Part shown: in pieces, positions 54,061-63,044 of the stretch
Layout of the letters: each line of letters begins with the position of its first letter
Position numbering within the stretch: the stretch's first letter is position 1
NCBI RefSeq assembly: GCF_017815535.1
Contig: NZ_CP072596.1
Location: 930,001 to 994,000, forward strand
Length of the DNA: 64,000 nucleotides
Origin: Tessaracoccus sp. MC1865
Lineage (GTDB): Bacteria; Actinomycetota; Actinomycetes; Propionibacteriales; Propionibacteriaceae
Reading direction: 5' to 3'
Notes under the pieces: model-generated
Databases searched by the model: none
Told to the model about the DNA's origin: nothing
The model's input: only the letters and a program-made list of their open reading frames with translations
Position numbers and translations under genes: made by a program

Positions 54061-54606
54061 ATGAGTGAGCCCAATGCACCCGTCACCCCGGTCGCTGACG
54101 CGAAGGACTGGACCTGGGTCACCGAGCGCCAGTGCCCGGAGTGTGGTTTCGATCCCGCGACGGTGTCGCCGGATGACCTGCCCGCGCTCATCCTGGGCGC
54201 GGCCGAGCGGTTTGAGGTCGCCGTCGAGCGGAAGGGCGCGGAGGAGCGTCCGTGGCCGGGGACGTGGTCGCCCATCGAATACGGGCAACACGTGGCGGAC
54301 GTCATGGCGGTCATGACGGAACGCCTGGGCCTGATCCTCGACAGCGACGGCGCGGGCACCGAGTTCGAGGACTGGGACCAGGACGCCGCCGCCGTCGAGA
54401 AGGAGTACTGGAAGGCCAACGGCCACGCCACGGCCGTCCTCGTCAAGGAGCGGGCTGAAGCGGCGGCGAAGGCGTGGGCCGAGCCCGTCGGGGAGCAGTG
54501 GTCCTGGGCGGGGCTCCGGGGTAACGGCTCCGAGTTCACGGCGCAGTCGCTGGGCCTGTACTTCGCGCACGACCTGATCCACCACCTGCACGACGTCGCC
54601 GGCTGA
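54061..54606 (+). CDS. DinB-like / maleylpyruvate-isomerase-like protein
   Basis: A 181-residue protein of the DinB four-helix metal-binding superfamily. The N-terminus contains a CPEC pair (QCPECGFD) and the three candidate metal histidines are in EYGQHVADVM and the C-terminal HDLIHHLHDV. Actinobacterial members include mycothiol-dependent enzymes, but the substrate here is unknown. The stop codon is inside a hairpin shared with the convergent UvrA-like gene. Confidence 0.82.
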   Translation: MSEPNAPVTPVADAKDWTWVTERQCPECGFDPATVSPDDLPALILGAAERFEVAVERKGAEERPWPGTWSPIEYGQHVADVMAVMTERLGLILDSDGAGTEFEDWDQDAAAVEKEYWKANGHATAVLVKERAEAAAKAWAEPVGEQWSWAGLRGNGSEFTAQSLGLYFAHDLIHHLHDVAG

Positions 54607-54623
54607 GGGCCCGCACTCAGCCG
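54600..54623. terminator. hairpin containing both convergent stop codons
   Basis: CGGCTGAG (54600-54607) and CTCAGCCG (54616-54623) form an 8-bp stem around an 8-nt loop. Each arm carries the stop codon of one of the two convergent genes. There is no U-tract. Confidence 0.4.
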
Positions 54624-56893
54624 CCGTTGAGGTAATGCCTCAGGTGGTCGCCGGTCAGGGTGCCCGCATCCATCAGGCCCTCGGGCGTACCCTCGTAGAC
54701 GACGCGGCCACCGTCGTGGCCGGCGCCCGGGCCCACGTCGATGATCCAGTCGGCGTGCGACATCACGGCCAACGAATGCTCGATCACGATGACGGAGTTG
54801 CCGCGGTCCACGAGGCCGTGGAGCATCTCCAGCATCGCCTCGATGTCGGCGAGGTGCAGCCCCGTGGTGGGCTCGTCCAGCACGTAGACGCCGGCACCCT
54901 CGGCCATGCGGATCGCGAGCTTGATGCGCTGGCGTTCGCCGCCGGACAGGGTGGAGAGCGGCTGCCCGAGCCTGAGATAGCCCAGGCCCACCGCCAGGAG
55001 GCGGTCCAGGATCTTCTTCGGGGTGCCGGCGGTGAACACCTCGGCTGCCCTCCCGATCGGCAGCGCCAGCACCTCGGCGATGTTGAGGCCGTGCAGCCGG
55101 TACTGCAGCACCTCGTCGGTGAACCGTCGGCCCTCGCACACCTCGCAGGTGTTGGCCACGCCGGCCATCATGCCCAGATCCGTGTAGACGATGCCCAGGC
55201 CCTTGCAGTTCTCGCAGGCACCGGCCGAGTTGGCGGAGAAGAGCGCGGGCTTGACCTTGTTCTCCTTCGCGAACGCCAACCTGATGGGGTCCAGCAGACC
55301 GGTGTAGGTGGCGGGGTTCGAGCGGATGGAGCCGCGGATGGCGCTCTGGTCGACCACGCGGATCTCGCCGGCCTTCTTCAGCGCCCCAGACAGGATCGAG
55401 CCGTGGATCAGCGACGACTTGCCCGAGCCCGCCACGCCCGTGACCACCGTCAGCACCCCGAGCGGCACGTCGACATCGACGCCCTTGAGGTTGTGCGTCG
55501 TGGCGCCCCGGATCTCCATCGCGCCCGACGGCGTGCGCCGGTGGGTGCGCAGCGTGGGCTTGTGGTCCATCAGTTCGCCGGTGATGGAGCCGGACCTCCT
55601 GAGGCCCTCGAGGTCGCCGACGTAGACGATCTCGCCGCCGTCGGAGCCGGCGCCGGGGCCGATGTCGACGATGTGGTCCGCCCGCTCGATGACCTGCGGC
55701 TTGTGTTCCACGACGAGCACGGTGTTGCCCTTGTCGCGCAGCGACTGCAGGAGGTCGATCATCCGGTTGATGTCGTGCGGGTGGAGGCCGACGGTGGGCT
55801 CATCGAACACGTAGGTCACGTCCGTCAGCGCGGATCCGAGGTGACCCACCATCTTGACCCGCTGGGCCTCGCCGCCGGACAGCGTGCCGGATTCGCGGTC
55901 GAGCGACAGGTAGCCCAGCCCCACCTCCACCAGCGAGCCGAGTTGGTCCGCCAGCGCGGTGAGGACGGGAAGCGCCTTGGCTGAGGTGGTGTGGCCTGCC
56001 AGTTCCAGGACCCATTCGCGCAGATCAGAGACCTGCCATGCCAGCGCGCCGGGCAGCGTCACGCCGTCGACCTCAGCGGAGCGCGACGCCTCGTTGAGCC
56101 GCGTGCCACCGCACTCGCGGCAGGCGACGAAGGTGCCGATCCGCTCCGCGAATTCGCGGATGTGCTTTTGGCCGGCTTCCTTCTCCGGGTTGAGGAACTG
56201 GCGCTTCACGCGCACGACGATGCCCTCGTGCGTGGTGTTCATGCCCAGGAACTTCACCCGGGTGCCGGGGTCGTACATCAGCCGTTCGAGCTCCGCCGAC
56301 GTGTAGTCCTTGACTGGCTTGTTCGGGTCGAGTTCCGGGTCCTCGCCGTACATCTTCCACTGCCAGGTGCCCACCCCGTAGCCCGGGACGGTGATGGCGC
56401 CGTCGTTGAGGGAGAGTTCGGTGTTGACGATGAGCGACTCGTCGACGGCCGACACCTTCCCGTTGCCCTCGCAGGCCGGGCACATGCCCTGTGGCGTGTT
56501 GAAGGAGAAGTGGAAGCTGGGTCCCACGTGGGGCGTGCCCAGGCGGGACCAGACCAGCCGCAGCAACGAGTTGACGTCGGTGGCGGTGCCGACGGTGCTC
56601 CGGCTGTTTGCTCCCATCCTTTCCTGGTCGACGACGATGGCGGCCGACAGGTTCTCCAGCCGGTCCACGTCCGGCCGGGCGGGGGAGGCCATGAAACTCT
56701 GCACGAACGCGGGGTAGGTCTCGTTGATGAGGCGTTGCGACTCCGCCGCGATGGTGCCGAACACCAGGGACGATTTGCCCGAACCGGAGACTCCGGTGAA
56801 GACGGTCAACTGCCGCTTTGGGACGTCGACCGAGACGTCCTTGAGGTTGTTGACGCGCGCACCGCGGACCTTGATCTGATCATGCTCTGCCAC
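54617..56893 (-). CDS. UvrA-like ABC ATPase (short, UvrA2 type)
   Basis: A 758-residue paralogue of excinuclease subunit A, against about 950 for housekeeping UvrA. The first ATPase starts with GVSGSGKSSLVFGTI, the second with GVAGSGKSSLIHGSI; signatures are TLSGGEAQRVKM and TLSGGERQRIKL with DEPTVGLHP and DEPTTGLHL. The main zinc module CENCKGLG with CEVCEGRRF is kept, while other insertions are reduced. UvrA2-type proteins have been tied to resistance to DNA-binding drugs or antibiotic self-protection; a repair role with UvrB is unproven. The start is GTG, with CATACT 6 nt upstream. Confidence 0.92.
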   Translation of the reverse strand: MAEHDQIKVRGARVNNLKDVSVDVPKRQLTVFTGVSGSGKSSLVFGTIAAESQRLINETYPAFVQSFMASPARPDVDRLENLSAAIVVDQERMGANSRSTVGTATDVNSLLRLVWSRLGTPHVGPSFHFSFNTPQGMCPACEGNGKVSAVDESLIVNTELSLNDGAITVPGYGVGTWQWKMYGEDPELDPNKPVKDYTSAELERLMYDPGTRVKFLGMNTTHEGIVVRVKRQFLNPEKEAGQKHIREFAERIGTFVACRECGGTRLNEASRSAEVDGVTLPGALAWQVSDLREWVLELAGHTTSAKALPVLTALADQLGSLVEVGLGYLSLDRESGTLSGGEAQRVKMVGHLGSALTDVTYVFDEPTVGLHPHDINRMIDLLQSLRDKGNTVLVVEHKPQVIERADHIVDIGPGAGSDGGEIVYVGDLEGLRRSGSITGELMDHKPTLRTHRRTPSGAMEIRGATTHNLKGVDVDVPLGVLTVVTGVAGSGKSSLIHGSILSGALKKAGEIRVVDQSAIRGSIRSNPATYTGLLDPIRLAFAKENKVKPALFSANSAGACENCKGLGIVYTDLGMMAGVANTCEVCEGRRFTDEVLQYRLHGLNIAEVLALPIGRAAEVFTAGTPKKILDRLLAVGLGYLRLGQPLSTLSGGERQRIKLAIRMAEGAGVYVLDEPTTGLHLADIEAMLEMLHGLVDRGNSVIVIEHSLAVMSHADWIIDVGPGAGHDGGRVVYEGTPEGLMDAGTLTGDHLRHYLNGG

Positions 56894-56999
56894 CGGGCAA
56901 GTATGCCCCCTCAGGAGTGGCCCCGGCCAGACCCCTTGGCCACCCCACCCGAGTGCTCACGGGGTTGACGGGGGACCGAGGGGGCGGGGGGCGGTGAAG

Positions 57000-57005
57000 T
57001 AATCT
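57000..57005 (+). promoter_or_regulatory. TAATCT -10 box for the GNAT gene (leaderless)
   Basis: TAATCT ends 6 nt before the ATG, without a Shine-Dalgarno sequence. Confidence 0.45.
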
Positions 57006-57011
57006 GGCGCA

Positions 57012-57902
57012 ATGATCATCGAGGTCCCCGCCGGAGCGCCGCGCATCACGCTGCGGCATCTCGACGCGGACGGGCGCGCCTCAGATCTCGTCGGCCACCT
57101 CATCGCCGCCGACGACGACCGCCTGGTGGTGCTCCCAGAGGACAAGCCGGCCGTGTGGCTGCAACGCTCGATGGTGAAGAACCTGAAACGGGTCCCCGAA
57201 CGCACTGTGCTGCCGGCCTCGCCCCCCGACGCCATGCAGCGGATGCTGGACCGCACCTGGCCCGGGCTGCGTCGCGCCCGGTTGGGCGGCTGGGTCCTCC
57301 GCGACGGCAACCGGCGCACCACCCGGGCGAACTCCACCCTGGTGGGCGGCGACCCCGGGATGCCGTGGAACGAGGCGCTCACACTGGCCGACGAGTGGCG
57401 CGGCCGGCCCACCATCCTGCAGGTGGTCATGGGTGATCCCGTCATCGACCTGGCCAAGGCCGCGGGCTACGAGTTGCGTGGCCCCACCGTCGTGATGGTG
57501 GCCCGGGCTGATGACCTGCCGTATGACCACGTCGAGGTCAAGAAGTCGTCTGAGCCCGACGAGGGGTGGCTCTCCATCTGGCGGGGTGGCCGCACGGACG
57601 CCGACCTGGTGGCGGAGATGACCAGCGCCCCGGCCACCTATGCGCAGATCCCGGGCATCGCCGTGGGGCGCGTCGCCCTGTGGGGTTCGTGGGCGGTCAT
57701 CTCGTCGGTCGAGGTCGCTCCCGCACTGCGGGGCACCGGTTGGGGGCGGGCGATGACGCGGGCGTTGGTGGATTCGGTGGAGTGCCGCTTCGTCGCCCTT
57801 CAGGTGGGGGAGGAGAACACCGCCGCCCGCTCGCTGTACGCCAAGGAGGGCTTCGTGGAGCACCACACCTACGCCTACCTCTTCCCGCCCACCGCCGGAT
57901 GA
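57012..57902 (+). CDS. GNAT family N-acetyltransferase
   Basis: A 296-residue protein with a N-terminal accessory region and a C-terminal GNAT fold. The acetyl-CoA loop is SSVEVAPALRGTGWGRAM (R/Q-x-x-G-x-G/A type) and the last strand is ARSLYAKEGFVEHHTYAYLF, the usual tail of such enzymes. The first 60 residues form a small beta domain, giving the layout of actinobacterial GNAT proteins with N-terminal SH3-like extensions. The substrate is unknown. Confidence 0.87.
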   Translation: MIIEVPAGAPRITLRHLDADGRASDLVGHLIAADDDRLVVLPEDKPAVWLQRSMVKNLKRVPERTVLPASPPDAMQRMLDRTWPGLRRARLGGWVLRDGNRRTTRANSTLVGGDPGMPWNEALTLADEWRGRPTILQVVMGDPVIDLAKAAGYELRGPTVVMVARADDLPYDHVEVKKSSEPDEGWLSIWRGGRTDADLVAEMTSAPATYAQIPGIAVGRVALWGSWAVISSVEVAPALRGTGWGRAMTRALVDSVECRFVALQVGEENTAARSLYAKEGFVEHHTYAYLFPPTAG

Positions 57903-57957
57903 GTCCTTCGTAGCGTTCGCCCGCGCTCGCCAACTCTCGGGGCGGGGGAGGCGGCGG

Positions 57958-57963
57958 TAGGGT
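57958..57963 (+). promoter_or_regulatory. TAGGGT -10 box for the RNase HI gene (leaderless)
   Basis: TAGGGT ends 7 nt before the GTG at 57971, with no Shine-Dalgarno sequence. It argues against the in-frame GTG at 57962, which overlaps the box. Confidence 0.5.
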
Positions 57964-57970
57964 GTCGGGC

Positions 57971-58894
57971 GTGATTGTTGCTGCCGCAGACGGTTCCTCC
58001 CTCTCCAACCCCGGCCCGGCAGGCTGGGCCTGGTACATCAGCGACGACGCGTGGGCCTCCGGGGGCTGGCCGCACGGCACCAACAACATGGGTGAACTCA
58101 TGGCGGTGCTGGACCTGCTGCAGTCCACGGCGCACGTCGACGAGCCCATGCGCATCCTCTGCGACTCGCAGTACGTCATCAACTCGCTGACCAAGTGGTT
58201 GCCGGGGTGGAAGCGCCGGGGCTGGAAGAAGGGCGACGGCAAGCCGGTCCTCAACGTCGAACTGATGAAGGAACTCGACGTGGCCATGCAGGGGCGCAAC
58301 CTGCACTTCGAGTGGGTCAAGGGTCATGCCGGGCACGCAATGAACGAGGCGGCCGACGAGCGGGCCAGGGCCGCCGCGTTCGCGTTCCAGCAAGGTGTCG
58401 CCTTCGATCCCGGCCCGGGCTTCCCGTCGGCCGCCGCCCCCAAATCGAGGGAGCAGGGGTTCGCCATCGGGTCCACAGATCCGGAGCCGGACCTGTTCTC
58501 CCTCGGCGAGCCCGAACCGGCGCCCTCTGGCCCGGCCGGCGGATGCCCCGGCACCGCCTCACCGCGGGTCAAGGCCAAGCTCCTGCAACTCACGCGTGAA
58601 CTGCTCGACGACGAGGTGCGAGGCGACTCCCGGGCGCTCGGCGCGCTGCTCCACCCCCATTTCGTCGCCCATGCGCTCGACGGCCAGATCGTCGACAAGG
58701 CGCACGGGGCGTGGCAGCCCACGTCGTCGCGCTTCGAGGTGCTCGCCGTCGACACCTACGCGGAGGGAGTTGCGGGCGTGCGCTGGCGCCAGGGTGACGA
58801 CCTCAGCCGCCTGCGCTTCTCGCTGTGGCAGCAGACCCCCGACGGCTGGCTGATGCGGTTCGCCCAGGTCACGCTCGCCGACGCAGTCGGCTGA
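57971..58894 (+). CDS. RNase HI fused to a C-terminal SnoaL-like domain
   Basis: A 307-residue protein. Residues 1-145 are RNase HI, which removes RNA from RNA-DNA hybrids: the catalytic residues are Asp7 (AADGS), Glu42 (MGELMAV), Asp65 (LCDSQYV), His122 (KGHAGHAMNE) and Asp129. A Gly/Pro/Ser linker of about 55 residues follows, then a domain of about 100 residues (LLQLTRELLDDEVRGD to WLMRFAQVTLAD) that looks like a DUF4440/SnoaL (NTF2-like) fold. The fusion is unusual for RNase HI; the role of the second domain is unknown. Confidence 0.88.
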   Translation: MIVAAADGSSLSNPGPAGWAWYISDDAWASGGWPHGTNNMGELMAVLDLLQSTAHVDEPMRILCDSQYVINSLTKWLPGWKRRGWKKGDGKPVLNVELMKELDVAMQGRNLHFEWVKGHAGHAMNEAADERARAAAFAFQQGVAFDPGPGFPSAAAPKSREQGFAIGSTDPEPDLFSLGEPEPAPSGPAGGCPGTASPRVKAKLLQLTRELLDDEVRGDSRALGALLHPHFVAHALDGQIVDKAHGAWQPTSSRFEVLAVDTYAEGVAGVRWRQGDDLSRLRFSLWQQTPDGWLMRFAQVTLADAVG

Positions 58895-58913
58895 CCGGGC
58901 TGGGCCCGCTCAA

Positions 58914-58942
58914 GAGAAAAAGGCTCCCTCGCGGAGGGCGCC
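58914..58942 (-). terminator. terminator of the SulP gene
   Basis: On the minus strand GGCGCCCTC and GAGGGAGCC form a 9-bp stem with one mismatch around a CGC loop, followed by TTTTTCTC. It lies about 100 nt after the SulP stop and 20 nt after the end of the convergent RNase HI gene. Confidence 0.7.
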
Positions 58943-59044
58943 CTGCGTGGGGTCACGCTGGGCCGCGCCCGCGAGAGAGCATTCTCGTCGTCCCAGCTTC
59001 AGAGCAGGCCACTGCCACGGCTCTCTGCGCGGAGCGCTGCGTGG

Positions 59045-60556
59045 TCAGTGGGCGCCGAGTTGCCCCGAGAGTCGTTGGTGGCGGGCCGCCGACGAGGGGT
59101 TCAGGCCGACGATCTCGACGCTCTTGCCGTAGCGCCCGTACTTCGACTCGATCGCGTCGAGAGTGGCGACGGTGGACGCGTCCCAGACGTGCGACTCGCT
59201 GAGGTCGATGGTCACGTGACCCGGGTCCCCGGCGTAGTCGAACTGGTAGACAAGGTCGTTGCTGGTGGCGAAGAAGAGCTCACCGGTCACCTTGTAGACG
59301 GGGCCGCCCTCGCCGTCGATGCGCTGCACCTTCGCGAAGCGCGCCACGCGGCGGGCGAAGACGATGATGGCCACGTTGACGCCCACCAGCACGCCGATGG
59401 CGAGGTTGCTGGTCAGCACCGTGACGATGACGGTGACGAACATCACGATGTTCTCGCTGTGCGGCATGCGGCGCAGGGTGGAAGGCTTGATGCTGTGCCA
59501 GTCGAACGTGGCCACCGACACCATGACCATGACGGCCACCAGGGCGGCCATGGGGATCCGGCCGACGGCGGTGCCGAAGCCCACCACCAGGATGAGGAGG
59601 AACACGCCGGCCAGGAAGGTGGAGATGCGCGTGCGGGCGCCGGAGACCTTCACGTTGATCATCGTCTGGCCGATCATGGCGCAGCCGCCCATGCCGCCGA
59701 ACAGGCCCGACATGATGTTGGCCACACCCTGGCCCCAGCCCTCGCGGGTCTTGTTGGAGTGCGTGTCGGTGATGTCGTCGACGAGCTTGGCGGTCATCAG
59801 CGACTCCATCAGGCCCACCAGCGCCATGCCCAGCGCGTACGGCGCGATGATGCGCAGCGTCTCGAGCGTGAACGGTACCTGGGGGATGAGGAGTTCGGGC
59901 AGCGACGTGGGCAGCTGGCCCTGCCCGGCGACATCTGGCAACTGCCAGCCGAGGGCGACGACGAGCCCGGTGATCAGCAGGATCGCCACCAGCGGGGCGG
60001 GCACCACGGATGTGAGCTTCGGGAAGAAGACCATGATGGCGATCCCCAGCGCGACGAGGGGGTAGACCAGCCACGGCACATCCAGCAGGTGGGGGATCTG
60101 GGCGATGAAGATCAGGATGGCCAGCGCGTTGACGAAGCCCACCATCACCATGCGGGGGATGAAGCGCATCAGCCGCGCCACGCCGATGACGCTCAGCAGG
60201 ATCTGGAGCAGCCCGGCCAGCAGCACCGTCGCCAGGAAGTATTCGACGCCGTGGTCCCGCACCACGGGGGCGATGACCAGGGCGACGGCGCCGGTGGCGG
60301 CAGAGATCATGCCGGGACGACCGCCCACCACCGCGATGGTCACCGCCATGACGAAGCTGGAGAACAGGCCCATCCGCGGATCCACGCCGGCGATGATCGA
60401 GAACGAGATCGCCTCCGGGATCAGCGCGAGGGCCACGACGAGACCGGCCAGCACCTCCGTCTTGAGCCGGCGCGGGTTGCGCAGCGCCGCCAGGGTGGAG
60501 GTGGAGCGTTCACCCGCCTCGGGCACGGCGGACGTGGACACAGTGGTCTGACTCAT
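59045..60556 (-). CDS. SulP family anion transporter with STAS domain
   Basis: A 503-residue polytopic transporter. The N-terminal Sulfate_transp domain has the conserved VALALIPEAISFSIIAGVDPRMGLF, and later helices include GLFGGMGGCAMIGQTMINVKVSGARTR. The C-terminal 100 residues form a STAS domain (VTIDLSESHVWDASTVATLD). Family members carry sulfate, bicarbonate or other anions; the substrate is not evident. The start was placed at MSQTTVSTSA, which has AGGAGA about 6 nt upstream. Confidence 0.92.
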   Translation of the reverse strand: MSQTTVSTSAVPEAGERSTSTLAALRNPRRLKTEVLAGLVVALALIPEAISFSIIAGVDPRMGLFSSFVMAVTIAVVGGRPGMISAATGAVALVIAPVVRDHGVEYFLATVLLAGLLQILLSVIGVARLMRFIPRMVMVGFVNALAILIFIAQIPHLLDVPWLVYPLVALGIAIMVFFPKLTSVVPAPLVAILLITGLVVALGWQLPDVAGQGQLPTSLPELLIPQVPFTLETLRIIAPYALGMALVGLMESLMTAKLVDDITDTHSNKTREGWGQGVANIMSGLFGGMGGCAMIGQTMINVKVSGARTRISTFLAGVFLLILVVGFGTAVGRIPMAALVAVMVMVSVATFDWHSIKPSTLRRMPHSENIVMFVTVIVTVLTSNLAIGVLVGVNVAIIVFARRVARFAKVQRIDGEGGPVYKVTGELFFATSNDLVYQFDYAGDPGHVTIDLSESHVWDASTVATLDAIESKYGRYGKSVEIVGLNPSSAARHQRLSGQLGAH

Positions 60557-60658
60557 GGATCTCCTGCGACGAGGCCCACGCGGAGGCGGCGGGCCGGGGA
60601 ACTGAGGGCACGCGACGGGCGCGCCGGGCAGCACTTTACTGACAGCGGCGGCGTGCGC

Positions 60659-60685
60659 GAAAAATCTGCCCCCGGCGAAGGGGGG
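60659..60685 (-). terminator. possible terminator after the YchJ gene
   Basis: On the minus strand CCCCC and GGGGG pair around a 6-7 nt loop and are followed by CAGATTTTTC. The stem is short, so termination efficiency is uncertain. Confidence 0.45.
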
Positions 60686-60718
60686 TCCGGACCGGAGGCG
60701 GGCCGGGCGGCGCTCGGG

Positions 60719-61102
60719 TCAGCCCAGCGTGCCGTCGACGTAGTACCAGCGGCCGTCCACCTGGGTGAAGCGGCTGCGCTCCCGCAGCACGCCCATGCCG
60801 TCAGGGGAGAGGAACGTGGCCGTGAACTGCACGGTGCCCTCGTCGTCCCAGGCGTTGCCCCGCTCGGTCTGCTCGATCACGAGGCCGGACCACTGGGTGC
60901 CGTCGTCGAGGCTGATCGACGGTGGGCGCGTCGTCGGGTGCCAGGTCTCCATGAGGTGGTCACTCAGGCCGAACACGAACGCGGAGTAGCGCGACCGCAT
61001 GAGCGCGACGGCCGTGGGGGCCGGGCGGCCGTCATGGAAGCGGCCGCAGCAGGCCGGGTAGACCTTGCCGGTGTCGCAGGGGCACGGCAGCGGTGCGCTC
61101 AT
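60719..61102 (-). CDS. YchJ family protein with SEC-C motif
   Basis: A 127-residue protein of the UPF0225/YchJ family. The N-terminus has the zinc-binding SEC-C motif CPCDTGKVYPACCGRFH, followed by the family stretch ALMRSRYSAFVFG and the NTF2-like C-terminal part ending in GRWYYVDGTL. The function is not established. Its start overlaps the stop of the upstream lipoprotein gene by 4 nt (ATGA), and GGAGA lies 5 nt before the ATG. Confidence 0.9.
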   Translation of the reverse strand: MSAPLPCPCDTGKVYPACCGRFHDGRPAPTAVALMRSRYSAFVFGLSDHLMETWHPTTRPPSISLDDGTQWSGLVIEQTERGNAWDDEGTVQFTATFLSPDGMGVLRERSRFTQVDGRWYYVDGTLG

Positions 61103-61710
61103 AGGTTGTCTCCCCAGGTCCAGGTGATGTCGGCCTCGCGTTCAGGGGCGAAGCTACCACCTAGCTGAAGGCAGTTCTCCGGCGAGTCGAAGGACTCCCC
61201 GCCGAGCACGAGCCGCAGATCCTGGATTCCTCGCTCGCAGCGACCGTTGCTGAGCCACTTGAGGGTCAGTAGCGCGGAGGCGCCTGGCTCGAGGAGCGGG
61301 CTGGGCTCAGGGCCGGAGGCCGGTGCGGTGGTCATGTCGCCCCAGATGTTGCCCAGGTCCCGGCCGCGGAAGGCGGGTTCTGGCAGGATGACCGTCTCGT
61401 CGGTGCAGTTGCGGACGCGCGCCCAGTGGAAGCGGCTGCCCAGCGCCGCGTCGTAGCCGACGAAGGCAACGGACAACGCCTGACCTTCGGAGCAGGGCGG
61501 CTCCTCGTCGACGTACACGATCTGGGGCTTCTCCTCGACGGGCGGGTCCTGGTCCAGGGGTTCCACGCCCCGGGGGGATGGCTCGGGCTCCGGGAGACGG
61601 ACCTCGGGCGGCAGTTCCGGCGGTGCCTCGACGGCCGGCTCGGCCCGCTGGGTCGCGACGCCACAGCCGCCCAGCAGTAGTGCCAGCACAAGAAATGTCA
61701 GGAACCTCAT
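61099..61710 (-). CDS. lipoprotein of unknown function
   Basis: A 203-residue lipoprotein. The signal sequence MRFLTFLVLALLLGGC places the lipidated cysteine at 16; about 45 Pro/Glu-rich residues follow, then a beta-rich domain (residues 70-200) with three cysteine-bearing segments (EEPPCSEGQ, RNCTDET, RCERGIQ). No family is recognised. TAGGGT lies 6 nt before the ATG. It is translationally coupled to the YchJ gene. Confidence 0.8.
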   Translation of the reverse strand: MRFLTFLVLALLLGGCGVATQRAEPAVEAPPELPPEVRLPEPEPSPRGVEPLDQDPPVEEKPQIVYVDEEPPCSEGQALSVAFVGYDAALGSRFHWARVRNCTDETVILPEPAFRGRDLGNIWGDMTTAPASGPEPSPLLEPGASALLTLKWLSNGRCERGIQDLRLVLGGESFDSPENCLQLGGSFAPEREADITWTWGDNL

Positions 61711-61716
61711 GCCCCG

Positions 61717-61722
61717 ACCCTA
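61717..61722 (-). promoter_or_regulatory. TAGGGT -10 box for the lipoprotein-ychJ operon (leaderless)
   Basis: On the minus strand TAGGGT ends 6 nt before the ATG at 61710 and no Shine-Dalgarno sequence is present. Confidence 0.45.
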
Positions 61723-61827
61723 GGGCCTGATCCCCGGTGGCTTCTGTGGGCGTCAGCCCCGCGGTACCCACGAGCCGCGGCGCTGGACCGAAGGAGGATC
61801 CGGGCTGGGACCACGGATGGACGCCGC

Positions 61828-62262
61828 TCAGCGACGCGCGATGCCGTAGTGCGCAGCGAGGGTGTCGAGCGTGGCGAGATCCACGTCCAACATTGTTTCG
61901 AACGTGTACTTCGTGAGGTTCGGGCTGAGGACGTGGACCATGATCGACGAGCGCCTGGCACCGTTGTCGCGGTGGACCGTGGCGATCTGCCGGCCCACCT
62001 CCTCCAGCAGCGCCTCGTTCGTGGCGGCGTCGTTGGTGTCCGAGCGGACGGTGCCGGAGACCCAGGCCGAGTCCCTCCCCCCGAAGGCCCCCTGCATGGA
62101 GTAGCGGAAGTCCGTCAATTCCTCGACGTGGTCCAGCGGCTCCAGCGCCTCGACGAGGCGTTGATTCCATTCCTGGTCTGTGACCTCGGCGTCCTTGGAT
62201 CCGCATCCGAACAGTCCGAAAACACCCACACCGACTCCCATCAACAGTGCCCTTCGCTGCAT
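61828..62262 (-). CDS. small lipoprotein of unknown function
   Basis: A 144-residue lipoprotein with the signal RRALLMGVGVGVFGLFGC (Cys20 lipidated). The mature part is acidic near the start and ends with a compact alpha/beta region (RRSSIMVHVLSPNLTKYTFETMLD). No family is recognised. The start codon overlaps the stop of the upstream gene by one base, linking it to the hydrolase cluster. Confidence 0.72.
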   Translation of the reverse strand: MQRRALLMGVGVGVFGLFGCGSKDAEVTDQEWNQRLVEALEPLDHVEELTDFRYSMQGAFGGRDSAWVSGTVRSDTNDAATNEALLEEVGRQIATVHRDNGARRSSIMVHVLSPNLTKYTFETMLDVDLATLDTLAAHYGIARR

Positions 62263-63044
62263 CAACGTCCTCCGGCCGCGGCAGCAAGCCTGGAGACGAG
62301 TTGCGCCCCCAACTGGCCGGGCGGCACCTGGGTGATACCCGGGCGTCCGGGCACCATGTAGTAGAGGTTGCGCCCGACGGCCCAGGCGTCGTTGGACGCG
62401 GAGGGACCGGTGCTCGGCTCGCCCACGACGTAGGCGAAGACGCTGGCCTGAGGCTCGAGGGCGTCGCGGACGTCTGCGGGCAGGGTGGGGAGTTGCAGGA
62501 GCCGCTGGGCGAACAGGGTGCGCTCGTACTCCCACGCGGTGGGGACCTCCTCCAGCTTCAACGTCAACGGCACAGCCTCGTCGCCGCGGGGCAGCCGGGG
62601 CTGGGCGCGTGCGAGATCCAGCGGTGGAAGGGCGCGGCGCAGCAACAGCCACGGATCCGACGACGGCGCCAGCGCCACCTCGAGCATGGGATCCACGCCG
62701 GTGGCCTGCCACCCGTCATCGGCGGGCGCCACCGCGGCTCTCGACGTGACCGTCACCATGTCGTCGCCCAGCACGAAGACCATGGCGTCGAAGGCGACGT
62801 TCTGGAACACGGAGACCAGTTCCATCCCGGCGCGCGCCTGCTGGGCGACGCGCAACGCCAGTCCCCAGTCGGTGGCCAGGCCGCGCGGGGTGATGATGCC
62901 CGCCGCCTCCCAGCCCGCGAGGGTGTCCTCGTCTGCATGGGGGAGTGTGTCGTCGCGGATCTGTTCCATGGCCGCGGCCCAGGTCTCGAACCCCACCAGG
63001 CCCACGCGGATTCCGTCCTGGGCCACCATCGTCTCGTCGGTCAT
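62262..63044 (-). CDS. unknown protein in hydrolase/lipoprotein cluster
   Basis: A 260-residue soluble protein without signal peptide or membrane segment. The region QARAGMELVSVFQNVAFDAMVFVLGDDMVTVTSRA has the strand pattern of EspG-type secretion chaperones of type VII systems, but similarity is weak and I do not assert it. Start and stop overlap both neighbours by one base (TGATG), so the three genes are translationally coupled. Confidence 0.68.
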   Translation of the reverse strand: MTDETMVAQDGIRVGLVGFETWAAAMEQIRDDTLPHADEDTLAGWEAAGIITPRGLATDWGLALRVAQQARAGMELVSVFQNVAFDAMVFVLGDDMVTVTSRAAVAPADDGWQATGVDPMLEVALAPSSDPWLLLRRALPPLDLARAQPRLPRGDEAVPLTLKLEEVPTAWEYERTLFAQRLLQLPTLPADVRDALEPQASVFAYVVGEPSTGPSASNDAWAVGRNLYYMVPGRPGITQVPPGQLGAQLVSRLAAAAGGR

